Made by a program: the position numbers and the translations under genes. The notes under the pieces were generated by a model. It did no database searches, was not told the DNA's origin, and saw only the letters and a list, made by a program, of their open reading frames with translations. A stretch of 64,000 nucleotides of DNA, from positions 1 through 64,000 of the forward strand of contig JBEKHT010000002.1 of assembly GCA_050012135.1 (NCBI GenBank). Direction: 5' to 3'. Positions 8,545 through 17,508 of this stretch are shown piece after piece; position 1 is the stretch's first letter, and each line of letters starts with the position of its first letter. The DNA comes from JBEKHT01 sp050012135 (GTDB taxonomy: Bacteria; Chloroflexota; Anaerolineae; Anaerolineales; RBG-16-64-43).

Positions 8545-10137
8545 CTAATGACCCAGCCCGAGTTCCTCGGGCGCCACCGGAGAGGACAACTGGTAGAAGA
8601 CGTCGAAGTCACCGATCTGCTTCTCCCTGAAGGATAGGCCCATCTGATCGAAGCGGGTGCGCAGCAGGACATCCAGAGGGCCATTCCCAATCGTGATATA
8701 GGCGACCGTTGGGCTGGATCGAACCGAGGTGTCATAGGGAGCATATCGATCGTCTCTCACAGAATAGCGCAGGTCCAGGTGGTAGGGCAACCTGGCGGTG
8801 AATACCAGCCGTTCCTGGGATAGGAAAGCCAGCGGGTAGGCGACCCAGTAGTTGGTGTATCCGCGCGTTTCCCCTTGTTGTTCGAGGAATTGCTGGAGGG
8901 CGGGGAGCTCGCGCATGTCGACCTGCGCCTCGCGGTCAAACTGGGTGGTGATTCCAGGAGGATTAGTGAGGGCTGCCTGAAGAGTGCTGGTGACATTGAA
9001 CACGACGATCAGAAGAACGGCGATTTCGCCCCAATGTGCCCGTTGAGCATTGAGCCAGAGCGCGAACTGGGCGCTGGTCAGGGCCAGGAGGAGTCCGAGG
9101 GGAAGAAAATAGCGTCCGCTGGGGTCAGATCCGAAGGGGGTGGCAAGGAAAGCGGCGATCAGCACGACCCCGACCGCGAACAATGTCCAGCGGGCGGCGC
9201 GGTATTCGTCCCGGCGGCGAAGCTGGGTCAGCCCGAACACGAGAACCCCAAGATCCACAGCGGTCACCAAAGGCAGCAAGGGTGGGGCGAGTAACTGGGT
9301 GCTCCAGGGAGGACGGAGGCCGAAGACCACCGTGGGGGTGAAGAGCACGAGATTCAGGATCCGTCCCGCGACCTGACCAAGAAGGGGCCCTGCGGAAACC
9401 CCGGCCAGGGCGCTCCCCAGGAGCTCGCGGAAGGCGGACGCGCCGAGTTGGTGCCACCCGACCAGCCAGGGGATGGCACCGATCAGGGCGCTGGCGAGAA
9501 ATATGCAAGCGTTGAATGCCGTCTTCAGGAGAGAAGTGCGCCGGAGGGTGCTTGCCAGGGCCAAGAACAACGAGGGGAGCGCAAAGACCAGGGAAAGGGG
9601 AAAGACCCAGACCCCCAGGCCGCTCAGGAATCCCAATAGGACCCATCTCGAGCAGGAAGGGCCGCGGCGGTCCATGCGCAGACCCAGCCAGAGGGCCAGC
9701 GACCCGATCAGCAGGGCCTCTCCATAACCTCCCAGGCTGACCGTCGTGTAGAGGGTCAGGTTCACGGTGGGGAGGGCCAGGAGCAGCGCGGCGGCCCAAC
9801 CGAGGCGAGGAATGCGGAACACCTCGCGCAGGGCGAGGTAAAGCGCGCCAATCGTTCCACAGTAGAGCAAGGCTTGAACGAGGCGCAGAACGAGGACGTG
9901 CTCACCAAAGGCCCAGAACCCAGCGGCGACCAGATAGGCGTCGAGGCTCCCCATGTAGGCTTGGCCGTAGAAGAAGAGGGGCCGCTCGCCCTTCAAGATG
10001 TGACGCGCCATCAGCGCCACCACGGCTTCGTCCGCATTAAAGGGAAACGCTCCTTCAGAAAGCAGCAGCAGCTTCCAAAGGAGTGCGAGAGCCAGGGGCA
10101 GGACAAGTGCGACCGGTTTGTCTAGCCATTGGCCCAC
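8545..10137 (-). CDS. GT-C type membrane glycosyltransferase-like protein
   Basis: A polytopic membrane protein of about 530 residues with an acidic motif early in the chain, NADEAVVALMARHILKGE, then FYGQAYMGSLDAYLVAAGFW. This is the layout of GT39/ArnT-like enzymes, which use polyprenyl-phosphate sugars at the outer face of the membrane. Many hydrophobic helices follow, then a soluble C-terminal part (about 120 residues). The start is uncertain: the frame is open to 10254, but that would overlap the divergent gene, so the GTG at 10137 is preferred. Donor and acceptor are unknown. Confidence 0.75.
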   Translation of the reverse strand: MGQWLDKPVALVLPLALALLWKLLLLSEGAFPFNADEAVVALMARHILKGERPLFFYGQAYMGSLDAYLVAAGFWAFGEHVLVLRLVQALLYCGTIGALYLALREVFRIPRLGWAAALLLALPTVNLTLYTTVSLGGYGEALLIGSLALWLGLRMDRRGPSCSRWVLLGFLSGLGVWVFPLSLVFALPSLFLALASTLRRTSLLKTAFNACIFLASALIGAIPWLVGWHQLGASAFRELLGSALAGVSAGPLLGQVAGRILNLVLFTPTVVFGLRPPWSTQLLAPPLLPLVTAVDLGVLVFGLTQLRRRDEYRAARWTLFAVGVVLIAAFLATPFGSDPSGRYFLPLGLLLALTSAQFALWLNAQRAHWGEIAVLLIVVFNVTSTLQAALTNPPGITTQFDREAQVDMRELPALQQFLEQQGETRGYTNYWVAYPLAFLSQERLVFTARLPYHLDLRYSVRDDRYAPYDTSVRSSPTVAYITIGNGPLDVLLRTRFDQMGLSFREKQIGDFDVFYQLSSPVAPEELGLGH

Positions 10138-10146
10138 CCGTATAAT
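10118..10146 (+). promoter_or_regulatory. Promoter giving a probable leaderless transcript
   Basis: TTGTCT (10118-10123), a 17-nt spacer and a perfect TATAAT (10141-10146). The ATG of the next gene begins 7 nt after the box, so the transcript would start at or next to the start codon. No SD sequence is present. Confidence 0.7.
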
Positions 10147-10153
10147 GGCGCCT

Positions 10154-11719
10154 ATGTCCCGACGAGGCTGGCTGCTCGTCTCCGCCTCACTCATTCTCAT
10201 TGCCATCCTTGCGCGCGTCGTGCCTGGTCCCCGGACCATCGATGACGCCTTCATTACTTTCCGCTACACACGCAATCTGCTTCTGGGCAGGGGCCTGGTC
10301 TTCAACCCAGGCGAGCGCGTTCTCGGAACCACGACCCCCTTGTACGCTCTGCTTCTTTCCCTCCTGGGCTTGCCCTTCGGGGGCCCGACGGCTCCCTTCG
10401 AGTCCATCTCCGCTTGGCTCAATGCCTTGCTTGATGCGGCCACCTGCGTTCTTCTCCTCAGGCTTGGCAGAAAACTAGGGTCACCCGGTTCAGGTGCCGT
10501 CACCGCGGCCATCTGGGCGGTTGCCCCCATGAGTGTGACCTTCGCCATAGGGGGCATGGAGACCAGCCTGTACGTGTTCCTGCTGGTCCTGTCGTATCTG
10601 TTCTACCTTGAAGATCAGTTGACTGCAGTGGCCGCCGTCTTGGGTCTGGCGTTCTTGACCAGGCCGGATGCGCTCTTGCTGGCTCTGCCGGTCGGGATTG
10701 ACGTGTGCCGCCGGGCGCTTTCCAGGTTCGCAGACCAAGCTCTCCGCCGCAGGCTCCTCCACGCGATCCTCGTGGGCGCGGTCGTGGTCCTGCCCTGGAT
10801 CATCTTTGCCCTTCTCTACTACGGGTCGCCGATACCGAACTCTCTCTTGGCCAAGAGGGTAGCCTACTACCTGCCTCCCGAAGCGGCCCTGGTCCGGCTC
10901 CTGCAGCAACTGGGGACCCCTTTCTTTGAGGACCTGACCCTGGGAACCTCATGGATCGGGGTGGGATTGGTCCTGTACACCTTCGTTTCTCTCTTGGCGC
11001 TTGTGCGGACCGTCAAGCAGGCTCCCCGATCGTGGCCGGGCCTGGTCTTTCCCTGGTTGTATTCGGCCGTGTTCGCCGCAGCGAACCCGTTGATCTTCCG
11101 CTGGTATCTGACCCCACCCTTACCATTCTACATACTTTCCATCGTGTTGGGCTTTCGTTACCTCACCGCCGACCTAGGGCAACTTCTGGAGAGACTCAAG
11201 ATCCTCCAACGGCCGCGGTGGCTGGGGCGGGCCGGCCTAGCCGCTCTGACGATCCTGCCCCTCGCTCTCTCCCTGCGCGCCTGGGACCTGCACCCAGACC
11301 ACGGCCCGGACCATCCCGCGCCGGACATGGCATGGATCCGGCTGGAGTTGGTCTATGAGGACGCAGCCGACTACCTCTTGCCTCAGCTCGAGCCGGGAGA
11401 TCGGATCGCGGCCGGAGATGTAGGCGTGCTGGGCTTCCGAACGGATGCGATCATTCTGGACACGGTCGGGCTGAACACCCCCCAAGCAGCAACGTATTAC
11501 CCTCTTCCGAAGTCCTTGTACGCCATCAACTACGCGGTGGCTCCCGATTTCATCATGTCCGCCCGGCCTCGGTTCGTTGTGATTCTTGAGATCTACGGGC
11601 GCAACGGCCTGCTGCGAGATCCCCGCTTCCTGGAAAGCTACTCCCTCCTGCACACCTTCCCAACGGATATGTACGGGAGTCACGGGCTCTTGGTCTTCGA
11701 ACGCAAGAGCATTCCCTGA
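10154..11719 (+). CDS. GT-C type membrane glycosyltransferase-like protein
   Basis: About 521 residues with an N-terminal membrane anchor, the acidic motif TIDDAFITFRYTRNLLLGRG, then GTTTPLYALLLSLL, multiple membrane helices and a C-terminal soluble part with AAGDVGVLGFRTDAIILDTVGL. That last motif recurs in the gene at 30889. The start MSRRGWLL is chosen because the ATG lies 7 nt after TATAAT and fits a membrane-protein N-terminus; an ATG at 10145 lies inside the -10 box. It is divergent from the gene at 8545 and followed 1 nt later by another glycosyltransferase-like gene. Substrate unknown. Confidence 0.78.
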   Translation: MSRRGWLLVSASLILIAILARVVPGPRTIDDAFITFRYTRNLLLGRGLVFNPGERVLGTTTPLYALLLSLLGLPFGGPTAPFESISAWLNALLDAATCVLLLRLGRKLGSPGSGAVTAAIWAVAPMSVTFAIGGMETSLYVFLLVLSYLFYLEDQLTAVAAVLGLAFLTRPDALLLALPVGIDVCRRALSRFADQALRRRLLHAILVGAVVVLPWIIFALLYYGSPIPNSLLAKRVAYYLPPEAALVRLLQQLGTPFFEDLTLGTSWIGVGLVLYTFVSLLALVRTVKQAPRSWPGLVFPWLYSAVFAAANPLIFRWYLTPPLPFYILSIVLGFRYLTADLGQLLERLKILQRPRWLGRAGLAALTILPLALSLRAWDLHPDHGPDHPAPDMAWIRLELVYEDAADYLLPQLEPGDRIAAGDVGVLGFRTDAIILDTVGLNTPQAATYYPLPKSLYAINYAVAPDFIMSARPRFVVILEIYGRNGLLRDPRFLESYSLLHTFPTDMYGSHGLLVFERKSIP

Positions 11720-11720
11720 C

Positions 11721-13208
11721 ATGGCTCAGCGAGAAGAAGATCGTCAAAAGAAGATCGCCGAGGAACCTGGGATGGGGACCGGAGTAATCCCAGCAAAGGG
11801 CAGAATCCTCTCCTGGGTGGCTGTGGCCCTGGTCCTGGCAGCCCTCGGGGCTTATGTCCTCGCGGGAGTCGCCACAGTCCCCTTCCATCCCGATGAGACG
11901 ACCTGGCTCTACATGAGTTCGGACTTGGGTGTGCTCCTTCAGGGAAGGGTTGCGAATCTTTGCTATCAGCCTGGGAAAACTCCCGATGGGAAAGTCCTCG
12001 AGCGCTTGCGGACGGCCGGGCTACCCCGATATGTGATCGGTGTTGCAGATTTCTTGCTGGGTGTTCCTGGCTCTGCGGTGCGGGCCGATTGGAACTGGAG
12101 CCTGAGTTGGGAGGGGAACGCAGAGGCCGGCGCGGTTCCCGGGTCCACGGCGCTCTTTGCGGGGCGACTGGCGATGGCCTTGGCCGTCGTCCTGGCGTTG
12201 GTTCTGGTGTTTGGGATGGGGACCCAACTGGGAGGTCGCTCGGCGGGGCTTCTGGCCGCAGTCGCTTTCGGTTCGAACGCCCTGGTTCTCCTTCACGGAA
12301 GAAGAGCAATGAGCGAAGGGCTGCTCTTGCTCACCACCAGCCTGGCTGCCTGGGCTGCAATGAAATGGTCCTCGAGGCCGGCGGCCCAGGGAGGAGCGCT
12401 CGGTCTGGCCGCTGCCGCCAAGCACACCGGTTTCGCGATCCTACCAGTTTCCTTGGCTTCCCTGCTGTGGGGGGCCGAGTCGCAGGCGCGCTCGGGTCCA
12501 CGGGGCCCGAGCGCGCCCGCGCCGCGCCAGCCAGGGGCGCGGTGGCCGCGATCCGCTGTGGGGGCAGGAGTGATTCTCGTCACCTCGATCGCGGTCTTTG
12601 GCCTCTTCAATCCGGTCGGCTGGTGCCATCCGGTTTCGGCCGTGTCCGCCGCCTTTGCTGAGAGGGGGCGCTTGCTTACGGCGCAGACTCAGATGCTTTC
12701 TCAGGCTATTCCGGACGAAGTCGTGCTCACCCCTCGAGCCCGCCTGGTTGCCCTTGTCAATCAAACCTTCTTTGCTCCGCCTGCTTTCTGGGACATTCCG
12801 AACTACGCGGCCCAGACCGCCGGGCAAGAGCAGGCCTATCTTGCGGCGATCTGGGGGGGACTGCCCAGGACGGTCGGCCTGGGCACCGCCGCGCTTTTCC
12901 TGGTGCTTCTGGGGCTTGCCTACAGCTTGCGGACGGTTGGGATCCCTTGGCGGCGGCGTGGGCCTGCGGCCAGGGAGGGGGAAGGCACTCGCCGCGCGAT
13001 GGTCCTCTTGATCGTGTGGACGGGGTCGACAGCTCTCGCAATCCTCGTGGCCTTGCCGATCCAGTGGCAGCGCTACTACGTCCCGCTTCTGCCGGAGATT
13101 TCACTGTTGGAAGCGCTGGGCCTCGTCGCGCTGGGCAAATTCGCGGCGGCCTTGTGCAACAGGCGAGTCCAGGAGGGCGGTCCCTGTGCCGGAAGCGGAA
13201 GAGGGTAA
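11721..13208 (+). CDS. GT39-like membrane glycosyltransferase
   Basis: A 495-residue polytopic membrane protein. After a charged N-terminus (MAQREEDRQKK) and one helix comes FHPDETTWLYMS, the luminal acidic motif of the PMT/ArnT (GT39) family. Later features are HGRRAMSEGLLLL and AAAKHTG, a pattern seen in dolichyl-phosphate-mannose mannosyltransferase-like proteins, and QWQRYYVPLLP near the end. The ATG is 1 nt after the stop of the previous gene, so the two are coupled. A Pro/Arg/Ser-rich loop lies near residues 255-275. Substrate cannot be inferred. Confidence 0.8.
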   Translation: MAQREEDRQKKIAEEPGMGTGVIPAKGRILSWVAVALVLAALGAYVLAGVATVPFHPDETTWLYMSSDLGVLLQGRVANLCYQPGKTPDGKVLERLRTAGLPRYVIGVADFLLGVPGSAVRADWNWSLSWEGNAEAGAVPGSTALFAGRLAMALAVVLALVLVFGMGTQLGGRSAGLLAAVAFGSNALVLLHGRRAMSEGLLLLTTSLAAWAAMKWSSRPAAQGGALGLAAAAKHTGFAILPVSLASLLWGAESQARSGPRGPSAPAPRQPGARWPRSAVGAGVILVTSIAVFGLFNPVGWCHPVSAVSAAFAERGRLLTAQTQMLSQAIPDEVVLTPRARLVALVNQTFFAPPAFWDIPNYAAQTAGQEQAYLAAIWGGLPRTVGLGTAALFLVLLGLAYSLRTVGIPWRRRGPAAREGEGTRRAMVLLIVWTGSTALAILVALPIQWQRYYVPLLPEISLLEALGLVALGKFAAALCNRRVQEGGPCAGSGRG

Positions 13209-13308
13209 TCGATCGAGGCGCCGCGGACTGGAATCCCCGGTTTGAATTGTTCGAGCGATCCAAAACGAAGTATTGCCTGCTGGAGGAGTTGCGTCCAAGG
13301 AGGAAGGC

Positions 13309-13341
13309 AAAAAAAAGACGGGCGGACGACTCAGTCCGCCC
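13309..13341 (-). terminator. Rho-independent terminator of rpoD
   Basis: On the minus strand an 8-bp GC stem (GGGCGGAC with GTCCGCCC, 6-nt loop) is followed by GTC and eight T residues. Located 30 nt past the rpoD stop. Confidence 0.9.
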
Positions 13342-13374
13342 GCGCGCTTGCCCGCGGAAATCCCGGCCGCGCTT

Positions 13375-14901
13375 CTATTCGGTGATGTAATCCCGCAGCT
13401 TACGCCGGTGAGTCGGGTGCCGGAGTCGGCTCAAGGCCTGGGCCTCGATTTGGCGCACGCGTTCGCGGGTGACCCCCATCTTGCGGCCCACCTCCTCGAG
13501 TGTGTATGACTGCCCATCCAGGAGCCCGTAGCGAAGCTGCAGGATCCTCACCTCGCGAGGGGGCAGCGAACTCAACACCTCTTCGAGCTGCTCGCGCAAG
13601 AGATTGCGGGTGGCAGCCTCCGAGGGGGCGGGAGATTCCTCGTCCTCGATGAAATCCCCCAGCACCGAGTCCTCTTCCTCGTCCGTCGGAGTCTCGAGGG
13701 AGATCGGCCGGCGGGCCACCTGGATCATATTCTCCACTTTCTTGGAGCTGACCCCCAAGACCACACCCAACTCCTCGGGGGAGGGGTCGCGGCCCAACTC
13801 CTGGGTCAGCTGATGCGAGACGCGCAGCAGCTTGTTGATTTGGTCGCCCATGTGGACCGGCACTCGAATGGTGCGGCCCTGGTCAGCGATCGCGCGAGTC
13901 ACCGCCTGGCGGATCCACCAGGTGGCATAGGTCGAGAACTTGTGGCCTCGGCGGTAGTCGAACTTTTTCGCGGCGCGGATCAGGCCGATGTTCCCCTCTT
14001 GGATCAAGTCGAGGAAGGGGACGCCGCGCCCCATGTACTTCTTGGCCACGCTGATCACCAGGCGCGAATTCGCCGTGATGAGATGCTCGCGGGCCCCCCA
14101 GCCGTCCTCGATGAGACGTTGCAAATCGATGGAGCGCTCGGGGTCACTGACCCCACGAGCCAGGGATTCCCGGGCCAGCTTGCCGCGTTCGATGCGTTTT
14201 GCTAAGGATACCTCTTCCGGCGCGGTCAGCAGAGGCACCCGGCCGACTTCCTTCAGGTACAGGCCGATCGTGTCATCGGCATCGATGGCCGACAGGTAGG
14301 CGTCATCTTGGATGAGCTCGCCAGTGATGGGGATTTCCTCTTCCACTTCGGCGAGTTCTTCGTCTCCCGGCTCGGCTTCGGTCACTTCGCTGGTGTCGAA
14401 GATCTCGATCCCTGCGCTCATCAAGGCGGCGTAGGCCTCTTCCAGTTGGTCGATGTCCCGCTCCGCTTCTGGGAAGAAGCGCAGGACATCGTCGATGGTG
14501 ACGAACCCCTTCTGCTTGCCGACCTCGATCAGCGCGGCCATCGAAGGGTGCTCCTCGTCGATGGGGAGCAGATCTTCCAGCGGGGCGGCCTGAAGGGTTG
14601 CCGCCGCGTTGAGCTTGGCTTCGCTTCGTTTCTTGCCGTTCTTGCGGACGATGAGAGTACCCGCCCGGCCGCGGAGAATTGCGCGTCTTCCTCCGCCCTT
14701 CGGGTTGGAGCTTTCTGCCCACTTTCCGCCCTGAAAGGAGAGTTGGATCGCTCTTCGGTTGGGTCTCATTTCCAAGCGGCCTAAGGCGGAACGGGAGCGA
14801 GCGCTCCTGGCGCCGTTCGAGGCTGAACCCGTATCCTTTCCTGCCATGGGTCGCGCATTCTTGCGCGCCTGATTCCGCTCTTTCTCAGTCATTCCCGCCA
14901 A
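13375..14901 (-). CDS. rpoD: Primary RNA polymerase sigma factor (sigma-70/RpoD)
   Basis: The housekeeping sigma factor. In order: a basic N-terminal extension of about 90 residues rich in Arg/Lys, a region 1.1-like segment (LPIDEEHPSMAALIEVGKQKGFVTIDDVLRFFP), an acidic linker, region 1.2 (DTIGLYLKEVGRVPLL), region 2 (LIQEGNIGLIRAAKKFDYRRG, then FSTYATWWIRQAVTRAI), region 3, and region 4 with its HTH (LEEVGRKMGVTRERVRQIEAQALSRLRHP). The TTG at 14901 is spaced well from GGAG; an ATG at 14892 is the alternative. The basic extension is longer than usual. A small upstream reading frame overlaps the start. Confidence 0.96.
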   Translation of the reverse strand: MAGMTEKERNQARKNARPMAGKDTGSASNGARSARSRSALGRLEMRPNRRAIQLSFQGGKWAESSNPKGGGRRAILRGRAGTLIVRKNGKKRSEAKLNAAATLQAAPLEDLLPIDEEHPSMAALIEVGKQKGFVTIDDVLRFFPEAERDIDQLEEAYAALMSAGIEIFDTSEVTEAEPGDEELAEVEEEIPITGELIQDDAYLSAIDADDTIGLYLKEVGRVPLLTAPEEVSLAKRIERGKLARESLARGVSDPERSIDLQRLIEDGWGAREHLITANSRLVISVAKKYMGRGVPFLDLIQEGNIGLIRAAKKFDYRRGHKFSTYATWWIRQAVTRAIADQGRTIRVPVHMGDQINKLLRVSHQLTQELGRDPSPEELGVVLGVSSKKVENMIQVARRPISLETPTDEEEDSVLGDFIEDEESPAPSEAATRNLLREQLEEVLSSLPPREVRILQLRYGLLDGQSYTLEEVGRKMGVTRERVRQIEAQALSRLRHPTHRRKLRDYITE

Positions 14902-14982
14902 CTTCTTTCTCCGTCATACCGGCCAGCGACAACTTCTCCCTTGAATCTCCCCGATCCTCACCCGAATAGACCGGGTCTTATC

Positions 14983-15011
14983 AGAATACATCCGAAAATA
15001 CCGACGTGCAA
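14983..15011 (-). promoter_or_regulatory. Promoter of rpoD
   Basis: Minus-strand TTGCAC (15011-15006), a 17-nt spacer and TATTCT (14988-14983). The predicted transcript begins near 14976 with a leader of about 75 nt. Confidence 0.6.
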
Positions 15012-15140
15012 TACCTTCCTCCCCGGGAGAGGATTTGCCCGTTTTCTGGACCCTGAGACTCACGCAAGTCTCAGGTATGGGTTGTGCGGGAACGGACCCT
15101 TGGTCGCCACCCTGCAAGCGGGCCAGATGGCTTCCCCTTG

Positions 15141-15836
15141 TCAAGGGGCGGTTGGGCTGACCAGAGGCGTGTCCGTTACGGCGGGCGAAGTCGCGGTCGG
15201 TGTTCCCGTTTCCGTGGGGGTGGCCGTCGCGGTCAGCGTGGGCGTTGGCGATTCGGCCGGGGTGGCAGTTGCCGGAAGGGGTAGCTGATTCAGGAACGCG
15301 ATGACGCTGTTTAGGGAAGTCGGATCCACGATCAGAATCCTGGAGTCCCCCTTCTCGCGAACGTAGTACCCTGAGCTGGTCGGGGTGGGAGCTCCGATCT
15401 CAAGGATGTACGTTTGGCTGCTAGTCTTGAGCGTGAGCTCATAGTGCGGTTTATCGATGCCAAACACGCTCGCCTCAAGCCCGGTTCCCAGATTGGTCAA
15501 GATGGACAACGAGCTGACCTGGGAAACCGCCGCTTCCACGGCGCCCGTATCCGCCGCCTCGTCTTGGGGCGCAGTGATCTGCCACGTGCCGTCCTCTTGC
15601 CGCTGCAGGATCACATTCTTGGCTTGCTGCAGGTCGCTGATTTGCAGCGACTGGACCTTGGACGAGTCAAAAGACCAGAGCTCTTGAACGCTCGAGGTGG
15701 CCGTGGGAGCGGGTGCCACGATGGAGTGCCCGACGATCCGCGAGATGCCTTGGACGAACCAGCCTTGCACGATCCCCGCAGTGATCAGGAGAACGGCCAG
15801 GAGGATCAGCAGGGCGAACGTTGTGCGTCGATCCAT
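15141..15836 (-). CDS. DUF4340 membrane-anchored protein
   Basis: A 231-residue protein with one N-terminal membrane helix (residues 6-30) and an exported domain of the DUF4340 type (VQSLQISDLQ, DGTWQITAP, then YELTLKTSSQTYILEIGAPTP). The C-terminal ~35 residues are a Thr/Pro/Ala low-complexity tail, likely a wall or surface spacer. DUF4340 proteins are typically encoded after GldG-like genes, as here, 61 nt downstream of one. Probably part of the same envelope ABC system; biochemical role unknown. Confidence 0.8.
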   Translation of the reverse strand: MDRRTTFALLILLAVLLITAGIVQGWFVQGISRIVGHSIVAPAPTATSSVQELWSFDSSKVQSLQISDLQQAKNVILQRQEDGTWQITAPQDEAADTGAVEAAVSQVSSLSILTNLGTGLEASVFGIDKPHYELTLKTSSQTYILEIGAPTPTSSGYYVREKGDSRILIVDPTSLNSVIAFLNQLPLPATATPAESPTPTLTATATPTETGTPTATSPAVTDTPLVSPTAP

Positions 15837-15897
15837 GATGGTTACCCGCCTTCACAGAGCGATCTTAACGAGACGACCCCTTCGCGGAGAGGCGCGC

Positions 15898-17508
15898 CTA
15901 TTGATGGCGACGCCGGGAGAACCAGACTAGGCCCCCCGCCACGACGAACACGCCCGGCAGCAGCAGAATACTCGACAGGGCAATCGCGTTCATGACCGGG
16001 GCGGAAGGCGGAACCAGAAAGCTGGTGCTGGGTGTCCGCGGGGTCAGGTTGATCAGATTCCCCTGTTGGGACGCCCAGTCGATGCTGTTCACCAACAGCT
16101 TCCCATTCGCGTAGGCCCCAAAGTTGACGTTGCGCCCGAAGAACGAATCCCCCAAGACGACCAGGCGAGAGTTCATCTGGGCGGACTGTGCGGTCGCGGC
16201 CACGGTCAGAGGGCCGGCCAGATCCACCTTGGGGTCATAGGAGGGCGGATTGTTCTTGAGGGCAGCCAAGTCCATTTCACCCCAGGCCTGCGGCCCGGTT
16301 TGCACCAGGGCTATCTGGGTGATGTCCGAGTTCGGAGCCTTGAGCTCGAGGCTGCGAGCGTTGGGAAAGATGCTCACGGTCTGCAGCAGTTTGTCCGTGA
16401 TGGTGCTCGATCCGTAGCTTGCCGCGATCGCATCAAAGCCGGATTGGGAACTCGTGTCGACGATGATGTCGTTGTCCAGGGTGATCCCCCAAGTGTTGGA
16501 AAGGTAGTCTGCGAGGGGATCCGCTGAGGCCCCAGAATTCGTAACCACCGTGGGGTCCTCCATAATTACGACTCCCCCGCCTTTCTGCAGGTAGGCCGAA
16601 ATCGCGTCCACTTCCGACGGTTGCAGGGGTTCCTGCGGTCCGGCGATTACGAGAGCCTTGGCGTCCGCAGGGACGGTCTTGTCCACCAGCAGGTTGAGGG
16701 TGGCGTTGCTGTAGCCTTGGGCCTTGAGCAGGCCAGCCGCCTGGCCCATCCCCGGGTCGTCGCTGCTGGTTGAGTCGGCCTCCCCGTGACCCACCAGAAA
16801 GTAGACTTTGCGGACCCCGGGGTTCGAGAGCTGGACCAGGGCCGTGGTGAGATCGGTTTCGGACGGGAGGTTGAGAGACTGGCTGCGGCCGTCCATGACG
16901 ACGACCACCGTCCCGTCCTGGGTGATATTGTCCTGCGTGGCTTGGGCCGGGTTTGCGTTCGGGTCAATGAAATGGTAGGAGAACTTGCTGCGCGCCGCGT
17001 TCTGGTCCTCATCAAACAGATGACGGGCCGTTGCCGCCTCGCTGGATAAGCTCGTCGAGTAGTAGGCCCGCAGCTGCACGGGTTCGGGCAGAGCCGCCAG
17101 GGTACGCAGGGTCTCAGGCGCGAGGGTGTTCACCTGATTCTGGGTGAGATCCCATTGCTTGTTGTGATCGAACGAGAGCCAGTTGACCACCACCAGGATC
17201 GCCAGGAAGGCCAGGCTCATCAGGACGACGTTGCTGCCATAGCGGGCTTGCCGCCCTCCCAGCCACTGCAAGACCCGCTCGGGGTCCCACAGAATGAATG
17301 CCAGGATGCCGAGGATCCCCACGGCCAGCGACACGAGCACATAGGTGTTCATGGTGCGCTGCAGGAAATACAGCACGCCACAGACGACGAGCGCCAGGAT
17401 TCCGACCGCCAGGAAGTAGGGGCCCAGGCTGCGCCAGTTGGCCTCCTGGAAGAACTGCCAGGGCGAAGGTCTGGTCTTTGGCTGCTTGGGAGAGGATGCG
17501 GGGGGCAT
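15898..17508 (-). CDS. GldG-like ABC transporter auxiliary protein
   Basis: About 536 residues: two or three N-terminal membrane helices, a long exported region of the ABC_transp_aux (GldG/IFT52-like) type, and a C-terminal membrane helix ending RRRHQ. Visible family segments are WDLTQNQVNTLAPETLRTL, the FIDPNANPAQA stretch, VYFLVGHGEAD and VVIMEDPT. The start is the ATG overlapping the permease stop as TAATG, with GGAGG 8 nt upstream. In Bacteroidetes GldG works with GldF and GldA in gliding; elsewhere the complex handles an unknown substrate. No gliding machinery is seen here. Confidence 0.87.
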   Translation of the reverse strand: MPPASSPKQPKTRPSPWQFFQEANWRSLGPYFLAVGILALVVCGVLYFLQRTMNTYVLVSLAVGILGILAFILWDPERVLQWLGGRQARYGSNVVLMSLAFLAILVVVNWLSFDHNKQWDLTQNQVNTLAPETLRTLAALPEPVQLRAYYSTSLSSEAATARHLFDEDQNAARSKFSYHFIDPNANPAQATQDNITQDGTVVVVMDGRSQSLNLPSETDLTTALVQLSNPGVRKVYFLVGHGEADSTSSDDPGMGQAAGLLKAQGYSNATLNLLVDKTVPADAKALVIAGPQEPLQPSEVDAISAYLQKGGGVVIMEDPTVVTNSGASADPLADYLSNTWGITLDNDIIVDTSSQSGFDAIAASYGSSTITDKLLQTVSIFPNARSLELKAPNSDITQIALVQTGPQAWGEMDLAALKNNPPSYDPKVDLAGPLTVAATAQSAQMNSRLVVLGDSFFGRNVNFGAYANGKLLVNSIDWASQQGNLINLTPRTPSTSFLVPPSAPVMNAIALSSILLLPGVFVVAGGLVWFSRRRHQ

